Notes: generated by a model not told the origin, from the letters alone. A DNA stretch of 64,000 nt from Hymenobacter lapidiphilus (GCF_003417065.2 NZ_QVLT01000004.1:144861-208860); one strand, 5' to 3'; shown: positions 1-9,721, counted from the first letter of the stretch. Numbers and translations: made by a program.

Positions 1-217
1 TGGGCATTCTCTTTTATCTATATTATAATGATGAGATGTGCCTACCATATAGGAGGTTATAGAACATAATAGTAGTCTTACCAAATGTTCCCCGTTTCTC
101 ACTCAAAACCGCTCATACGTAGTGTAGAGAAGGTTTTTTTAAAATAAATGAGCGTTTGATCTGGATTATAATAGCCACAGCCTGCTATAAGCAAGTAGTG
201 TGAATCATATGTAATGC
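1..217. other. AT-rich intergenic stretch without a recognisable gene
   Basis: I see no convincing coding frame, tRNA or repeat here. The composition matches the AT-rich island to its right rather than the GC-rich chromosome further on. An adjacent gene may lie off the left edge. Confidence 0.4.
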
Positions 218-247
218 AAAAAGGCAACCCGATAAAGGTTGCCTTTT
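218..247 (-). terminator. Rho-independent terminator of the TPR lipoprotein gene
   Basis: GGCAACC (223-229) and GGTTGCC (237-243) form a 7-bp stem with a 7-nt loop. It is flanked by an A run on the left and a T run on the right, so it can act on either strand. It lies 25 nt past the stop of the leftward gene at 272. Confidence 0.8.
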
Positions 248-271
248 ATTGCTGCCATGACCTTGATGAAA

Positions 272-991
272 CTATTTTATTCTGATAGAATCCGATAGGG
301 AGCGTCTTGCCCGCACTAGATTGCTTAACGCGTCAGTGTAGTTGGAGTGTAACCTCACTGCTTTAGTCAAAGCACGAACAGCGAGAGTGGGATGGTCCAG
401 CTGCAATTCAGAGTAACCCTTCAAATTATAGTAAGTGGAGTTCAATGTATCTCCAAGCACTAAAGCACGATCAATATCTTGTACAGCTTGCTTGTATTGC
501 CCGATTGATACATACAGCAACGTTCGGTTCCCATAAGTAGGAGAGAAGGTAGAGTCTAGACGGATAGCACGAGTGTAATCTTGTTCAGCTAGCTGAGGCT
601 GGTCTGACAGGTAATAGGCATACCCCCGGTTGTTGTAGGCTGTCGCTGATGATGAATCCAGTTGGATGGCAGTGGTGAAATCGGCAATTCCCGCTTCATA
701 GTTTTGCAACTTATCATGAGCGTATCCCCTGAGCATGTAGTGTTGCATACTGTCTGGCTGGTGAGCAATCAGGGTATCCAGCTTATTAATGGCTGCTTCG
801 TAGCGCTTTTCGGTAAGTGCCCGCAAAACACTTTCATGTTTCGGGAGAGGACCTTTAGGTGAGCAACCAGATAGCAACAGTATTGATGAAGTGATTAATG
901 ATATTGATAACGCAGCGCAATAGATCTTATAATTCAAGACGATGGATGATTGGTGGTGTGCTATCAGCTGATAGCCCACTATGTGGTTCAC
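272..991 (-). CDS. TPR-repeat lipoprotein
   Basis: A predicted exported lipoprotein of up to 239 residues. A hydrophobic segment ends in the lipobox LLSGC (Cys43). It is followed by roughly five tetratricopeptide repeats covering about residues 55-230, for example YNNRGYAYYLSDQPQLAEQDY. The stretch before the signal peptide is long, and a TTG codon at residue 19 (near 937) would give a more typical signal sequence, so the start is uncertain. TPR proteins act as protein-protein scaffolds; the partner is unknown. It lies in the AT-rich island and shares the leftward orientation of the regulator at 1118, but 126 bp separate them. No specific function can be assigned. Confidence 0.75.
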   Translation of the reverse strand: MNHIVGYQLIAHHQSSIVLNYKIYCAALSISLITSSILLLSGCSPKGPLPKHESVLRALTEKRYEAAINKLDTLIAHQPDSMQHYMLRGYAHDKLQNYEAGIADFTTAIQLDSSSATAYNNRGYAYYLSDQPQLAEQDYTRAIRLDSTFSPTYGNRTLLYVSIGQYKQAVQDIDRALVLGDTLNSTYYNLKGYSELQLDHPTLAVRALTKAVRLHSNYTDALSNLVRARRSLSDSIRIK

Positions 992-1117
992 GGCATACTG
1001 ATACCAACAGTAGCCGGTGTAAAAATAGTATGTTGCTAAGCAGAATTTGTGTCAGTAGTGCTCTGTACTGGCTGCGAAGCTTGCTATAACAATAATGTGA
1101 CCATGCACATCACTATA

Positions 1118-1363
1118 TCATATGCTAGAATCCACTTGTGTGATATCAGCACAACTCATAAAGTCGCCCATTTCCATGTCTAGTGCCCGGCACAAGGAAA
1201 TCAGAACATCTAGTGTAGGGCTAAATGCTGCGGTTTCAATGCGCTTGATGGTGGATTTTTCCACGTTAGCAACATCGGCTAGCATTTGCTGGCTCCATCC
1301 TTTGATCACCCGCAAGGAGCGTAGGTGAGCCCCGAAAAGTTTAACGCCTGCTGGATTCTTCAC
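1118..1363 (-). CDS. XRE-family helix-turn-helix regulator
   Basis: A small DNA-binding protein of 81 residues, almost entirely one XRE/Cro-type HTH domain. The pattern LRSLRVIKGWSQQMLADVAN, then the recognition helix KSTIKRIE, then LDVLISLCRALD is typical. Proteins of this size often control a mobile element or a toxin-antitoxin pair. No toxin-like partner is visible next to it. It lies in the AT-rich island with the integrase at 3262-4779, so a role in regulating that element is a reasonable inference but not shown. Confidence 0.8.
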   Translation of the reverse strand: MKNPAGVKLFGAHLRSLRVIKGWSQQMLADVANVEKSTIKRIETAAFSPTLDVLISLCRALDMEMGDFMSCADITQVDSSI

Positions 1364-1506
1364 CCCAGCAAGCTCCCTACCTCAAAAATGGATGTTGGGC
1401 GCAGGAATGCGCCCAAAGCTCGTTAGATTTGTATTACCAGCAGGAGCTTGGGTGATAGCCTACTTCGAGCCTTCACATCATTTCACCTTCAACATCTATC
1501 CAGAGT

Positions 1507-3138
1507 ATGCATCCTACCGCGAAAAGCCGGTTCATGACCTATTTGCGTGTTAGCTGCTTAGCAGCCAGTCTTGCAGTGAGTGTATCTACTTCCCATGCTC
1601 AAAAAACTACTGCCCCACCGCCTGCCCGCACCTACTTCAAAGACGAGTATGGTAAAGAAACGAAAGTGGTGAAGGAACGGTGGGGTGAAGATGAGAACGG
1701 TGAAAAGCACGGAAAATACATCCGCTACTTCGAAGGAGACATGTATTCTACTGCTGGGCAAGTAATGGAGAGCAGTACCTATGTACATGGTGCCAAAACA
1801 GGACCAGCCTACTACATCGGTGATTTGTCTTCTGCTGTTCGTTACAATGCTAATAAGTTTGTTGGCAATTATATCAATGGCAACCCATCGGGAGTCTGGA
1901 CTGTCTACAGGCGCTTAGATGGCAACAAAGTGGCAGAAAAGCACTTGTATGGTGCTGATGGTAAGCTGTTAAAGCGATCTGAATATAAAGAGGGAAAAAT
2001 TTCAGGAACATTCTCCTACCAGAACAATCGTCTCAGTGGACCAGCGAGAATCTATGGTAGCTCGGAAGCTGAATATGCATCAGGTAGCTATGAGAATGAC
2101 ATGTATGCGGGCACTTGGCAGAATGCTGTGCTGCTAGAAGATGGTAAGAAACAGTCGATTAAGTATAGCAAGGGTAGCAAGATCGTGTTTGAAAACGGGG
2201 TTGCTGTCACCAGTATAAATTCTGCTGGTGCTATTAGATCGCTCAAAGCTGAGGCTGGGCAACGAGCAATTAAGAAACAGATAGTCGCAGACTCTATTGC
2301 AAATGATGAGCGATTGAGTTTGCCAATACAAACTGAGGGAATTAGTTTCTACTCGAATAGCTACAGGCTAACTGATAATGCAATGTATTCCTTAGATGCC
2401 ATCGCTAATGCGGTAAATGAAAAACTTGGTAGTCGATATGAGGTAAAAGAAATTGTTCTTTCTACACACACAAGTGGGATCAATGATCGTGATGCTAGTG
2501 ATATTGCTATTGCAAATGATGATACGGCGAAATTCATACTGTCATTAAATAGAGCTTACAGCATTCGTTATTATCTAAGAAGCAAATTAAAGCAACCTGT
2601 GAAAATGTATTCATATCCATGTGGTTCTAAATTGAGTATATCGGAAAGCGACCAAGTAAGAGGAAGAAATGTTACTTATAATACTGAAGATCGTGTGCAG
2701 ATGGTGTTTGACGAATCTTTGCCTAATGCTAGGAAATTATATACTACATTGTCTAATAGCTACAACCTCAATGTTAAAAACGAAATAATTTCAAATCAAA
2801 AGTTAAAGAAAAAAATCATAAAAGATGTAGCAGAATTGTTTCAAAACGATGCTGTGAGGGCGCAAATGGTAGACAGGCAAGTTAAAAGATTGAGAGGAGA
2901 AACACTTTCTTATAATAGCCCTTTTAATTCCAGTATATCATTAGATATGATACCTCCTGAATTTTGGGTTGAAAATACGACTTCGAGTATGCCTGTGAAT
3001 CCAGCGCAAAAGGAAGAGGTGAAGGAGTTCAAGGAAGCGTTTGCAATGCTATTAGAACGTCTCAATAAAATGTATGATACAACCGTTGAGCCTATAGCAT
3101 TCTTTACACCTGAGTTAGCAGATATGCTTAAAAAATAG
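1507..3138 (+). CDS. Exported MORN-repeat protein with OmpA-like C-terminal region
   Basis: A 543-residue protein with a signal peptide ending near SVSTSHAQ (about residue 32). Residues 45-230 are MORN/YwqK-type repeats, with recurring G-x-W/Y-x-x-Y patterns such as HGKYIRYFEGD and NPSGVWTVYRR. Residues about 275-400 resemble a divergent OmpA/MotB domain: an ISFYSNSYRLTDNA beginning, a LDAIANAV helix and an RAYSIRYYL segment. OmpA-like domains bind peptidoglycan, so a periplasmic or outer-membrane location is inferred. The last 130 residues are unassigned. The second half is markedly AT-rich (lysine, asparagine and isoleucine codons), unlike the GC-rich genes past 5 kb, which supports horizontal acquisition. 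The OmpA assignment is tentative. Confidence 0.65.
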   Translation: MHPTAKSRFMTYLRVSCLAASLAVSVSTSHAQKTTAPPPARTYFKDEYGKETKVVKERWGEDENGEKHGKYIRYFEGDMYSTAGQVMESSTYVHGAKTGPAYYIGDLSSAVRYNANKFVGNYINGNPSGVWTVYRRLDGNKVAEKHLYGADGKLLKRSEYKEGKISGTFSYQNNRLSGPARIYGSSEAEYASGSYENDMYAGTWQNAVLLEDGKKQSIKYSKGSKIVFENGVAVTSINSAGAIRSLKAEAGQRAIKKQIVADSIANDERLSLPIQTEGISFYSNSYRLTDNAMYSLDAIANAVNEKLGSRYEVKEIVLSTHTSGINDRDASDIAIANDDTAKFILSLNRAYSIRYYLRSKLKQPVKMYSYPCGSKLSISESDQVRGRNVTYNTEDRVQMVFDESLPNARKLYTTLSNSYNLNVKNEIISNQKLKKKIIKDVAELFQNDAVRAQMVDRQVKRLRGETLSYNSPFNSSISLDMIPPEFWVENTTSSMPVNPAQKEEVKEFKEAFAMLLERLNKMYDTTVEPIAFFTPELADMLKK

Positions 3139-3201
3139 GTGAAGGGCATCAGATTTTTTAGCAACTGAATCTGACAAGGCTTTAGGAATAACGTAAATAT
3201 G

Positions 3202-3234
3202 AAGCCCCTATAGACGTGGAATCTATAGGGGCTT
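3202..3234. terminator. Bidirectional terminator between convergent genes
   Basis: A 13-bp stem, AAGCCCCTATAGA (3202-3214) paired with its complement (3222-3234), with a short loop and T-rich flanks. It sits between the MORN-repeat gene ending at 3138 and the integrase gene ending at 3262, so it can serve both. Confidence 0.85.
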
Positions 3235-3261
3235 TCTGTTGCTGGTGAGGCTGTATAGAGC

Positions 3262-4779
3262 TTATGCTACCACTTTCATCTTACTGTTGGTAACAGCAGG
3301 TAAGGTAGGGGTGTTAGGCATATCCCAACCAGCTTTACCCATTTCCTCAGTGTTCAGTGAACCATCACCATACACATCCATTATCATATTCAACTCAGAG
3401 TGTCCAACAATGTTCTTGAGGGCTGTAATCTTCATTCCGTTGGTTAAGCTGATGTTGATGAAGGTCTTTCTCGCCGTGTGCGAGTTGATCAATTCTCTCT
3501 TTATTTTGCTCTCATCTTCTTTTGCAACGTTGTTCTTATAGTTGGTGCGTACCAAGCTGTAGTTGCAGATGTTGTTACGCTCCATCAGCCTATTCATATA
3601 GTAGCCGATCTGAGCAGTGTACCCAACACCTTCTTTGTTTCCCTTATCGTAATCAAAGTGGTAATCATACTTCTCAAGAATAGCCAACGCATCTTGAGTA
3701 AGTGGTATTTGTACTGGTTTGGTGGTTTTTTGCTGAATGATTTTAAGGTACAGGTTGTTTTCAACATTAATAATGTGGTGTTTCTTGATCCGCAAAGCAT
3801 CAACGAACCTCAAGCCAGTATTACACATCAACAAATAGAAATCCCTGTGTATTTGCTCTCTGCTATTCTCGCATTTAACTTTCTTTACCGCTTCAAATTC
3901 AGATTTGGTTAAGAATACTACAGAATGGTTTTGTGATTTCTTGATACCAATCTTCCATTTCTTAACCTCAGTGATATCGTAGTGGTAGGTATCCGAAAAG
4001 AAGTAATATACGATCTTCATTTTCTGTAGTAATTCTCGTACTGAGGAATTACGTAAACCTTTTACATAAATGGTCTTGGTAGCCGTAGGGTTTTCTTTGT
4101 TGTAAGCTTCTGTAGAGTCAAGGTCAATTACTCTGGTTTCCTTTTCCGTAGTTAACCAATTCCTGAAACTGTTAAGAGTGCTTTTGGTGATATCGTTTAT
4201 GTTCAATGATGGTTTCCACAGCTTCACAGCATCCTTCAACCCTGTGTAGTTCTTCTTGCTATTTTCCTTTAGCTGATCATTCTGAGCAAGAAACATATCA
4301 ATGTGTGTAATAAAGTTCTTAGACACATACACCTTCAATTTCCGCTCTTCAGCCTCAATTTCCTCCTCTTTCCGTTTCACCTGTAGCTTCAGATCTTCTA
4401 ATTCCGCTCTGAGCATCCCAAGCATTCTGTGAAGTACGCTCTGTGCCTGTGGTTCGGTAGTCTCCCTAGTTACTTTAAGCTGTTGTAGTTTCTCCCATTC
4501 TACATCCAAGTTGGATTTGAATGGTTCTACACCGTTGGCTTCACATTCATTTAAGCAATACTGTACATCCTTCAGAGTGGCTTGAATCTTCTGGTTCATG
4601 GTAGCGGAATCAGTACGCTTGATCACCTTACCAGTAGCCTTATCAAATTCTTCCGGCTCAACGGTTACACCCGTTGCTCTTTGAAAAGGTACAGCCTTTA
4701 TCTGTGCCTTATGGGTGTAGTTTATGCTGATTCCTAGCTTCTTACCTATAGGACGTGGTTTGATGGTTAGCGTTCCCAT
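3262..4779 (-). CDS. Tyrosine recombinase / integrase (Bacteroidota mobile-element type)
   Basis: A site-specific recombinase of 505 residues from the ATG at 4779. The frame is open to 4830, but MGTLTIKPRPIGKK is the more natural start. An N-terminal Arm-type region is followed by a charged coiled coil (about 120-150), a SAM-like core-binding domain (about 160-260) and the catalytic domain. Visible catalytic residues are Arg324 in NTGLRFVDAL, the HTARKTF box (His434, Arg437), His460 in GHSELNM and the Tyr470 nucleophile in MDVYGDG. It reads leftward, 96 bp from the stop of the DUF4112 gene, and its AT-rich composition contrasts with the chromosome to the right. I infer that it is the integrase of an element inserted at the 3' end of that gene. 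Confidence 0.92.
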   Translation of the reverse strand: MGTLTIKPRPIGKKLGISINYTHKAQIKAVPFQRATGVTVEPEEFDKATGKVIKRTDSATMNQKIQATLKDVQYCLNECEANGVEPFKSNLDVEWEKLQQLKVTRETTEPQAQSVLHRMLGMLRAELEDLKLQVKRKEEEIEAEERKLKVYVSKNFITHIDMFLAQNDQLKENSKKNYTGLKDAVKLWKPSLNINDITKSTLNSFRNWLTTEKETRVIDLDSTEAYNKENPTATKTIYVKGLRNSSVRELLQKMKIVYYFFSDTYHYDITEVKKWKIGIKKSQNHSVVFLTKSEFEAVKKVKCENSREQIHRDFYLLMCNTGLRFVDALRIKKHHIINVENNLYLKIIQQKTTKPVQIPLTQDALAILEKYDYHFDYDKGNKEGVGYTAQIGYYMNRLMERNNICNYSLVRTNYKNNVAKEDESKIKRELINSHTARKTFINISLTNGMKITALKNIVGHSELNMIMDVYGDGSLNTEEMGKAGWDMPNTPTLPAVTNSKMKVVA

Positions 4780-4875
4780 TTTGTGTTTTGTAAAGATTGT
4801 ATAAGCGTATGAAACTGAACTTATACACAAAGATAATGAAATGTCCTGACTGTATAAACCATGTATAAAGACATG

Positions 4876-5352
4876 TTATGACAGGTAATGATAGAGGTAA
4901 TTTATTAGCTCGAAACTACCCCATAAAATCAGTGTAAAAATCACTATTAAAGTGCTGATAGACAGTATAATTACTCCTATGCCTGAGCCTTGGTGTTTAC
5001 CACTGGAATAGTGCTCCCTTAAAAGCCTAACATTACGTTCATTTGCTTTGTAGGCGAAATCGAAGATGTTGCCCACTATCGGAATGGCGCCAATCAGTGT
5101 GTCGAGGACCACGTTGAATACCATGCGCACCACCAGGTTGCCGCTGGCGCCGTGGCGCATCATGGTCAGAATCAGCAGGCCCGAAATGGCCAGCGAGGGC
5201 AGCCCGCCCACCACCGGAATCAGGCCCATAAGCGGGTCGAGGCCGAAGCGCCAGTTGGTGCCGGGCACCCGGAACTGGCTGTCGAGCAGGCGCGACACGC
5301 GCTCTACCCACCGCAGGCGGTCATCTTGGTCGAAAGCAGGAGTTAGTGTCAT
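4876..5352 (-). CDS. DUF4112 membrane protein
   Basis: A 158-residue member of the DUF4112 family. The start is taken at MTLTPAFDQDD (5352); upstream in-frame residues look non-coding. Characteristic blocks are GLDPLMGLIPVVGG, then NVVLDTLIGAIPIVGN and FDFAYKANERNVRLL. There are hydrophobic segments around residues 40-70 and 80-105 and one more near the C-terminus (IGVIILSISTLIVIFTLIL). The function of the family is unknown. The first two thirds are GC-rich, while from about 5050 downward the sequence turns AT-rich, exactly where the conserved family core ends. This suggests the 3' end was replaced by incoming element DNA. Confidence 0.85.
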   Translation of the reverse strand: MTLTPAFDQDDRLRWVERVSRLLDSQFRVPGTNWRFGLDPLMGLIPVVGGLPSLAISGLLILTMMRHGASGNLVVRMVFNVVLDTLIGAIPIVGNIFDFAYKANERNVRLLREHYSSGKHQGSGIGVIILSISTLIVIFTLILWGSFELINYLYHYLS

Positions 5353-5385
5353 GGGGGAGAAAGGAGTTTTCGTACAGAAACGCAG

Positions 5386-5405
5386 CCCCAACGTACAGGT
5401 TGGGG
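5386..5405. repeat. Small inverted repeat in a divergent promoter region
   Basis: CCCCAAC (5386-5392) and GTTGGGG (5399-5405) form a 7-bp inverted repeat between the DUF4112 gene and the divergent aldo/keto reductase gene. It could be an operator or a leader hairpin; there is no further evidence. Confidence 0.3.
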
Positions 5406-5475
5406 ACACCGGCCAAACTTGTAGCAATCAAAGCCGTTTTGCCCGTTCATCCCCTCCATCAAAATCCACCGCACT

Positions 5476-6465
<990 letters not shown>

Positions 6466-6480
6466 GTTTTAGGACTTAAA

Positions 6481-6523
6481 AAAAGAACGTCATCCAGCGC
6501 GAAGCGAAGAATGACGTTCTTTT
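6481..6523. terminator. Terminator formed by a short GAACGTCAT palindrome
   Basis: AAAAGAACGTCAT (6481-6493) and ATGACGTTCTTTT (6511-6523) form a 13-bp stem with A and T runs outside. It lies between convergent genes. Its core matches the dispersed GAACGTCATTCTGAGC repeat family found elsewhere in the window, so a repeat element has apparently been adopted as a terminator. Confidence 0.8.
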
Positions 6524-6557
6524 TTTACCCGATTACCAACTCGTCCATTTTCCCAAC

Positions 6558-8012
6558 CTACCTCCAAACCGGAGGCAACAGGTCAATCCAGCCGTCTTCG
6601 CTCACCACCACGGCCAGTACTGGGTAGCGGCTGCTTTCTACGTAGCGTAGCACCGAGTTGTAGCGCGAGCCGCGGCTGGAGTCGCCTTTCTCGGTGGCCA
6701 AACCGTCGAGAATGGCCCCAATGGCGTGGCAGGTGCCGCTCGGCTCGATGAGCACGGCCCCGTCGATGTTGGTGACCAGGCGCAGCACTGAGGGCGTCAT
6801 CAGGCGTGGCGTTACGCGGAAGCACTGCGGTGAGAGCCGGACGGCCTCCTGCGCCGCGCCCTCCGAAATCAGCAGAATGGTGCCGTGTTCCTGCTTGGCG
6901 GCGTTCAGTGTCAGCTCCCACAGGTAGGCAATGCCGGCCGCATCAAGCGCCGGGAAAATGCGGCCCACGGCTTTGGTGAAGTTGCCTTCGTCGATGGTGC
7001 CCTGCGGCAGGCGTGGCGTGTTCGACACCACTTTCATCATGCGGTGCCCGTCGTGGCTCAGCTCCCAGCTGTAGTGCTTGGTGAAATGCACCGTGAACAG
7101 CGGTTCGTACTGCGCATCGTCGGGCTCCACGAGGTAGCCCAGCCCGAATACGTCGGTGGCATCGGTAATGAGTGCGTGGCGGTCCTCACTCAGCTCCAGT
7201 AGCTTACGAATGCGGCGGTGGTCGCGCAACGGCACCGGCGTATCGAGCATAAGTACCGGCACCACGGCCGGGTGGTTGCGCCTCGAGATGAGCATCGTCC
7301 CCACGCCCTCGTCGCCTTCGTGGCGCAGGGCTGCCACGCCGTTGCAGGCGTCATAGAGACCGTGGCTGCCGGCGGCAGCGCGCAGCATAAACCGGCGGCC
7401 GGCGGCGCGCAGCACCTCGTTGTAGTCGCGGTTGAGCACCAGCCGATCATCGTCGGCGTGGTCGGATTCGCGCAGGGCCCGCGAGGCGTCGAGCAGGAGC
7501 TCTTCGATGGTGGCGGCCAGCAGCGCGGCCGGGCGGTTGGGCACGGTCGGCCCGGGCAGGGCGTAGTAGTTGTGGTAGGCCTCGGCCGAAAGCTGCAGCA
7601 CAATCAGCACCTGGTAGCCGCCCGTGCTCACGGGCGTCGAGCAGAAGCTTACCCGGTCTTCCTGGCGCCGGGCTACCAACTCGTGCAGGGTGTGCTCGGT
7701 GGCGCGGCGCAGCAGCTCGTACCAGCGCTGCTTTTCGTAACGGTCATGGTCGAGCTGGTGCAGATGGTACACCACTTCGCGGGGGCCATCGGGCTCAAGG
7801 GCCACGGCGTGGTCTTTCACGGCCGCAAAATCGGGGCCGGCGTAGCGGTGGTTCTGCGGCTCGATGAGTACAGCCTGGGGCTCGTCGGTTTCGCGGGCTG
7901 AGGCAATTCCAAGCAGAAAAATCTCCGGCTTCAGCGCCCGGTCGAGCAGGTTAAATACGCCATCGGCGAACAGCTGTGCGGATACGCGAAACAGGCTTTG
8001 GTTTTCCCACAT
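6558..8012 (-). CDS. DisA_N-domain protein, putative diadenylate cyclase with N-terminal sensor region
   Basis: 484 residues from MWENQSLFRVSAQL; upstream in-frame codons to 8108 look non-coding. The last 70 residues resemble the DisA_N/DAC domain that makes cyclic di-AMP. There is a DGA motif (DGAVLIEPSGTCHAIG, about 417) and an RGSRYNSVLRY segment where canonical enzymes have a GTRHR-type motif. An internal block with KHYSWELSHDG and LPQGTIDEGNF and the N-terminal 250 residues are consistent with the sensor regions described for DAC proteins outside DisA, CdaA and CdaS. The His of RHR is replaced by Tyr, so nucleotide specificity or activity may differ. The gene stands alone, convergent with the reductase and divergent from a small membrane protein. 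Confidence 0.7.
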   Translation of the reverse strand: MWENQSLFRVSAQLFADGVFNLLDRALKPEIFLLGIASARETDEPQAVLIEPQNHRYAGPDFAAVKDHAVALEPDGPREVVYHLHQLDHDRYEKQRWYELLRRATEHTLHELVARRQEDRVSFCSTPVSTGGYQVLIVLQLSAEAYHNYYALPGPTVPNRPAALLAATIEELLLDASRALRESDHADDDRLVLNRDYNEVLRAAGRRFMLRAAAGSHGLYDACNGVAALRHEGDEGVGTMLISRRNHPAVVPVLMLDTPVPLRDHRRIRKLLELSEDRHALITDATDVFGLGYLVEPDDAQYEPLFTVHFTKHYSWELSHDGHRMMKVVSNTPRLPQGTIDEGNFTKAVGRIFPALDAAGIAYLWELTLNAAKQEHGTILLISEGAAQEAVRLSPQCFRVTPRLMTPSVLRLVTNIDGAVLIEPSGTCHAIGAILDGLATEKGDSSRGSRYNSVLRYVESSRYPVLAVVVSEDGWIDLLPPVWR

Positions 8013-8211
8013 AGGGGCAGCGGGCAGAACGTGGAGGGCGGAAAGGGGCAGGTACGCAAAAAGCTTACCGAAAGATAGGTTTTGCCGGCCCGCAGCCGCA
8101 ACCTTCACGCTCCGGGCGGGTTAGCAACAGGCGGCGCGGCTTTTGCCCGGCTGCCGATAATACCGTATCTTCCGTAACGATTTAGTTTTTCCACCGCTCA
8201 GCTCCAGCCCC

Positions 8212-8469
8212 ATGTTCATCGATCTGGTTATTGCGGGCCTGTTTGCCATGTCGCTGGTTCCGCTGATAACCGGGTATTGCGCCTATAGCTACGGCCGCTC
8301 GTTCTGGCTGTGGTTTGCGCTGGGGCTGCTGCTGCCCATCGTGTCGTATTTCGTGCTCTTCGCCCTCATCCTGCGTCAGCAGCTCGACCACGGCCAGCGC
8401 CTGCTCAACGAAGCCAAAGCTCTGCTTGCCGAAGCCGAAGAAGTTGCGCGCGCGGAGCGGGAAAAGTAA
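8212..8469 (+). CDS. Small membrane protein with C-terminal helix
   Basis: 85 residues. Two hydrophobic helices (about 5-22 and 28-52, the latter FWLWFALGLLLPIVSYFVLF) are followed by a charged helical tail rich in Ala, Glu and Leu that could form a coiled coil. No family is recognised beyond a general small two-helix membrane protein. It lies between two leftward genes, and its end nearly touches the flavoprotein gene (8474) tail to tail. The clean hydrophobic pattern and GC-rich codon use support it as a real gene. Confidence 0.65.
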   Translation: MFIDLVIAGLFAMSLVPLITGYCAYSYGRSFWLWFALGLLLPIVSYFVLFALILRQQLDHGQRLLNEAKALLAEAEEVARAEREK

Positions 8470-8473
8470 GTGG

Positions 8474-9709
8474 CTAAGGGGTATTCCCAAGCCAGCGCAA
8501 TATGCCGCGGGCGGCCCAGGCGCCAGTACTGAAACAGCCCTGCAGCAGATAGCCGCCGGTAGGCGCTTCCCAGTCGAGCATTTCGCCGGCCACGAAGGTG
8601 CCAGGCCGGGCCCGCAGCATCAGGTGCTCGTCGAGGGCTTCCCAGGCCACGCCGCCAGCCGTGCTGATGGCCTCATCGAGCGGGCGCAGGCCAGTTATAG
8701 GTATCGGCAGGGCCGAAAGCAGGGCGGCGGCTTCGGCGGGCGCGGCCGGAAATGCTGCCGGGCCCAGCTCGCGCAGCAGCGTTGGCACCGGCGAACCCAG
8801 GCGCAGTGCTTCGCCCAGAAACGAAGCCACGGATTTGCCCGGCTTGCGCCGGGCCAGCTTATCCAGCAGCTGCGCCGGGCTCAGATCGGGTTTGAGGTGC
8901 AGATGCAGCAGGGCCGGGACCCCGGTGGCCAGGGCGGCCCGCAACTGCGGCGTGAGGGCGTACACCGGCGTGCCTTCGATGCCATAGTCGGTGAGCATGA
9001 TTTCTCCGTGCACCGTGGCCCCGCCGCAGCTTAGGGCTATGTTTTTGAGCGGTTGCCGGCCCACCTTCGCCCGAAAAAACTCTGACCAGGCTACTCCGGC
9101 CCCGCAGTTGCCGGGTACAAAGGGTACTACCGGCACCCCGGCGCGCTCCAGCTCGGGCAGCCAGGCACCGTCGGAGCCGGTTTTGGCCCAGCTGGCGCCG
9201 CCCAGCGCCAGCAGCGTGGCGGCGGGCTGCACGGTGGTGTTCTCGCCGGTGGCTTCGTTGCGTAGGTGCAAGGCACCGTCGGGGCCGAAGCCCAGCCAGC
9301 GGTGACGCACATGCAACTCTACGCCCAGCGCCTGTAGGTGTGCCACCCAGGCGCGCAGCAGGTCGGCGGGTTTGTGGTGCGCCTGCGGAAATACCCGGCC
9401 GCTGGTGCCCACGAAAGTGCTGATGCCCAATTCGGTGGCCCAGGCGCGCAGATGAGTGGGGGAGAAGTGGGCCAGGAAGCCAGTGAAATCGGGGGCGCGG
9501 GCAGCGTAGCGGGCAGCGAAGGGGGCGGCGTCTTCGGCATTGCTCAGGTTGAAGCCCCCGTGCCCGGCCACTAGAAACTTGCGGCCTACTGTGGCCTGGG
9601 CTTCGTAAAGGCGCACCCGGCAGCCCGCTTCGGCCAGGCGCTGGGCGGCCAGCAAGCCTGCCGGCCCACCCCCCACTACGGCTACTTCTTTCCCCAAAAG
9701 CTGTTGCAT
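8474..9709 (-). CDS. TIGR03862/HI0933-type FAD-dependent flavoprotein
   Basis: 411 residues with an N-terminal dinucleotide-binding fold (VAVVGGGPAGLLAAQRLAEAG, residues 9-29). It then has the family signature GRKFLVAGHGGFNLSNAED and the C-terminal FAD motif FVAGEMLDWEAPTGGYLLQG. This is the HI0933/YhiN-like group, closest in feel to the TIGR03862 subgroup. Members bind FAD, but their reaction is not established. A TACCTTTG box (minus strand, 9714-9721) lies only 4 nt before the ATG, so the transcript may be leaderless. It is a single gene with no obvious partner. Confidence 0.88.
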   Translation of the reverse strand: MQQLLGKEVAVVGGGPAGLLAAQRLAEAGCRVRLYEAQATVGRKFLVAGHGGFNLSNAEDAAPFAARYAARAPDFTGFLAHFSPTHLRAWATELGISTFVGTSGRVFPQAHHKPADLLRAWVAHLQALGVELHVRHRWLGFGPDGALHLRNEATGENTTVQPAATLLALGGASWAKTGSDGAWLPELERAGVPVVPFVPGNCGAGVAWSEFFRAKVGRQPLKNIALSCGGATVHGEIMLTDYGIEGTPVYALTPQLRAALATGVPALLHLHLKPDLSPAQLLDKLARRKPGKSVASFLGEALRLGSPVPTLLRELGPAAFPAAPAEAAALLSALPIPITGLRPLDEAISTAGGVAWEALDEHLMLRARPGTFVAGEMLDWEAPTGGYLLQGCFSTGAWAARGILRWLGNTP

Positions 9710-9713
9710 AAGG

Positions 9714-9721
9714 CAAAGGTA
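9714..9721 (-). promoter_or_regulatory. Predicted -7 box of the flavoprotein gene
   Basis: TACCTTTG on the minus strand fits the Bacteroidota TAnnTTTG -7 consensus. Only 4 nt separate it from the ATG at 9709, implying a start of transcription at or next to the start codon. Confidence 0.6.

Noticed and set aside
3262..4779. XerC or XerD housekeeping recombinase
   Set aside because: It is over 500 residues with an Arm region and coiled coil and lies in AT-rich DNA, unlike the 300-residue XerD at 13707.
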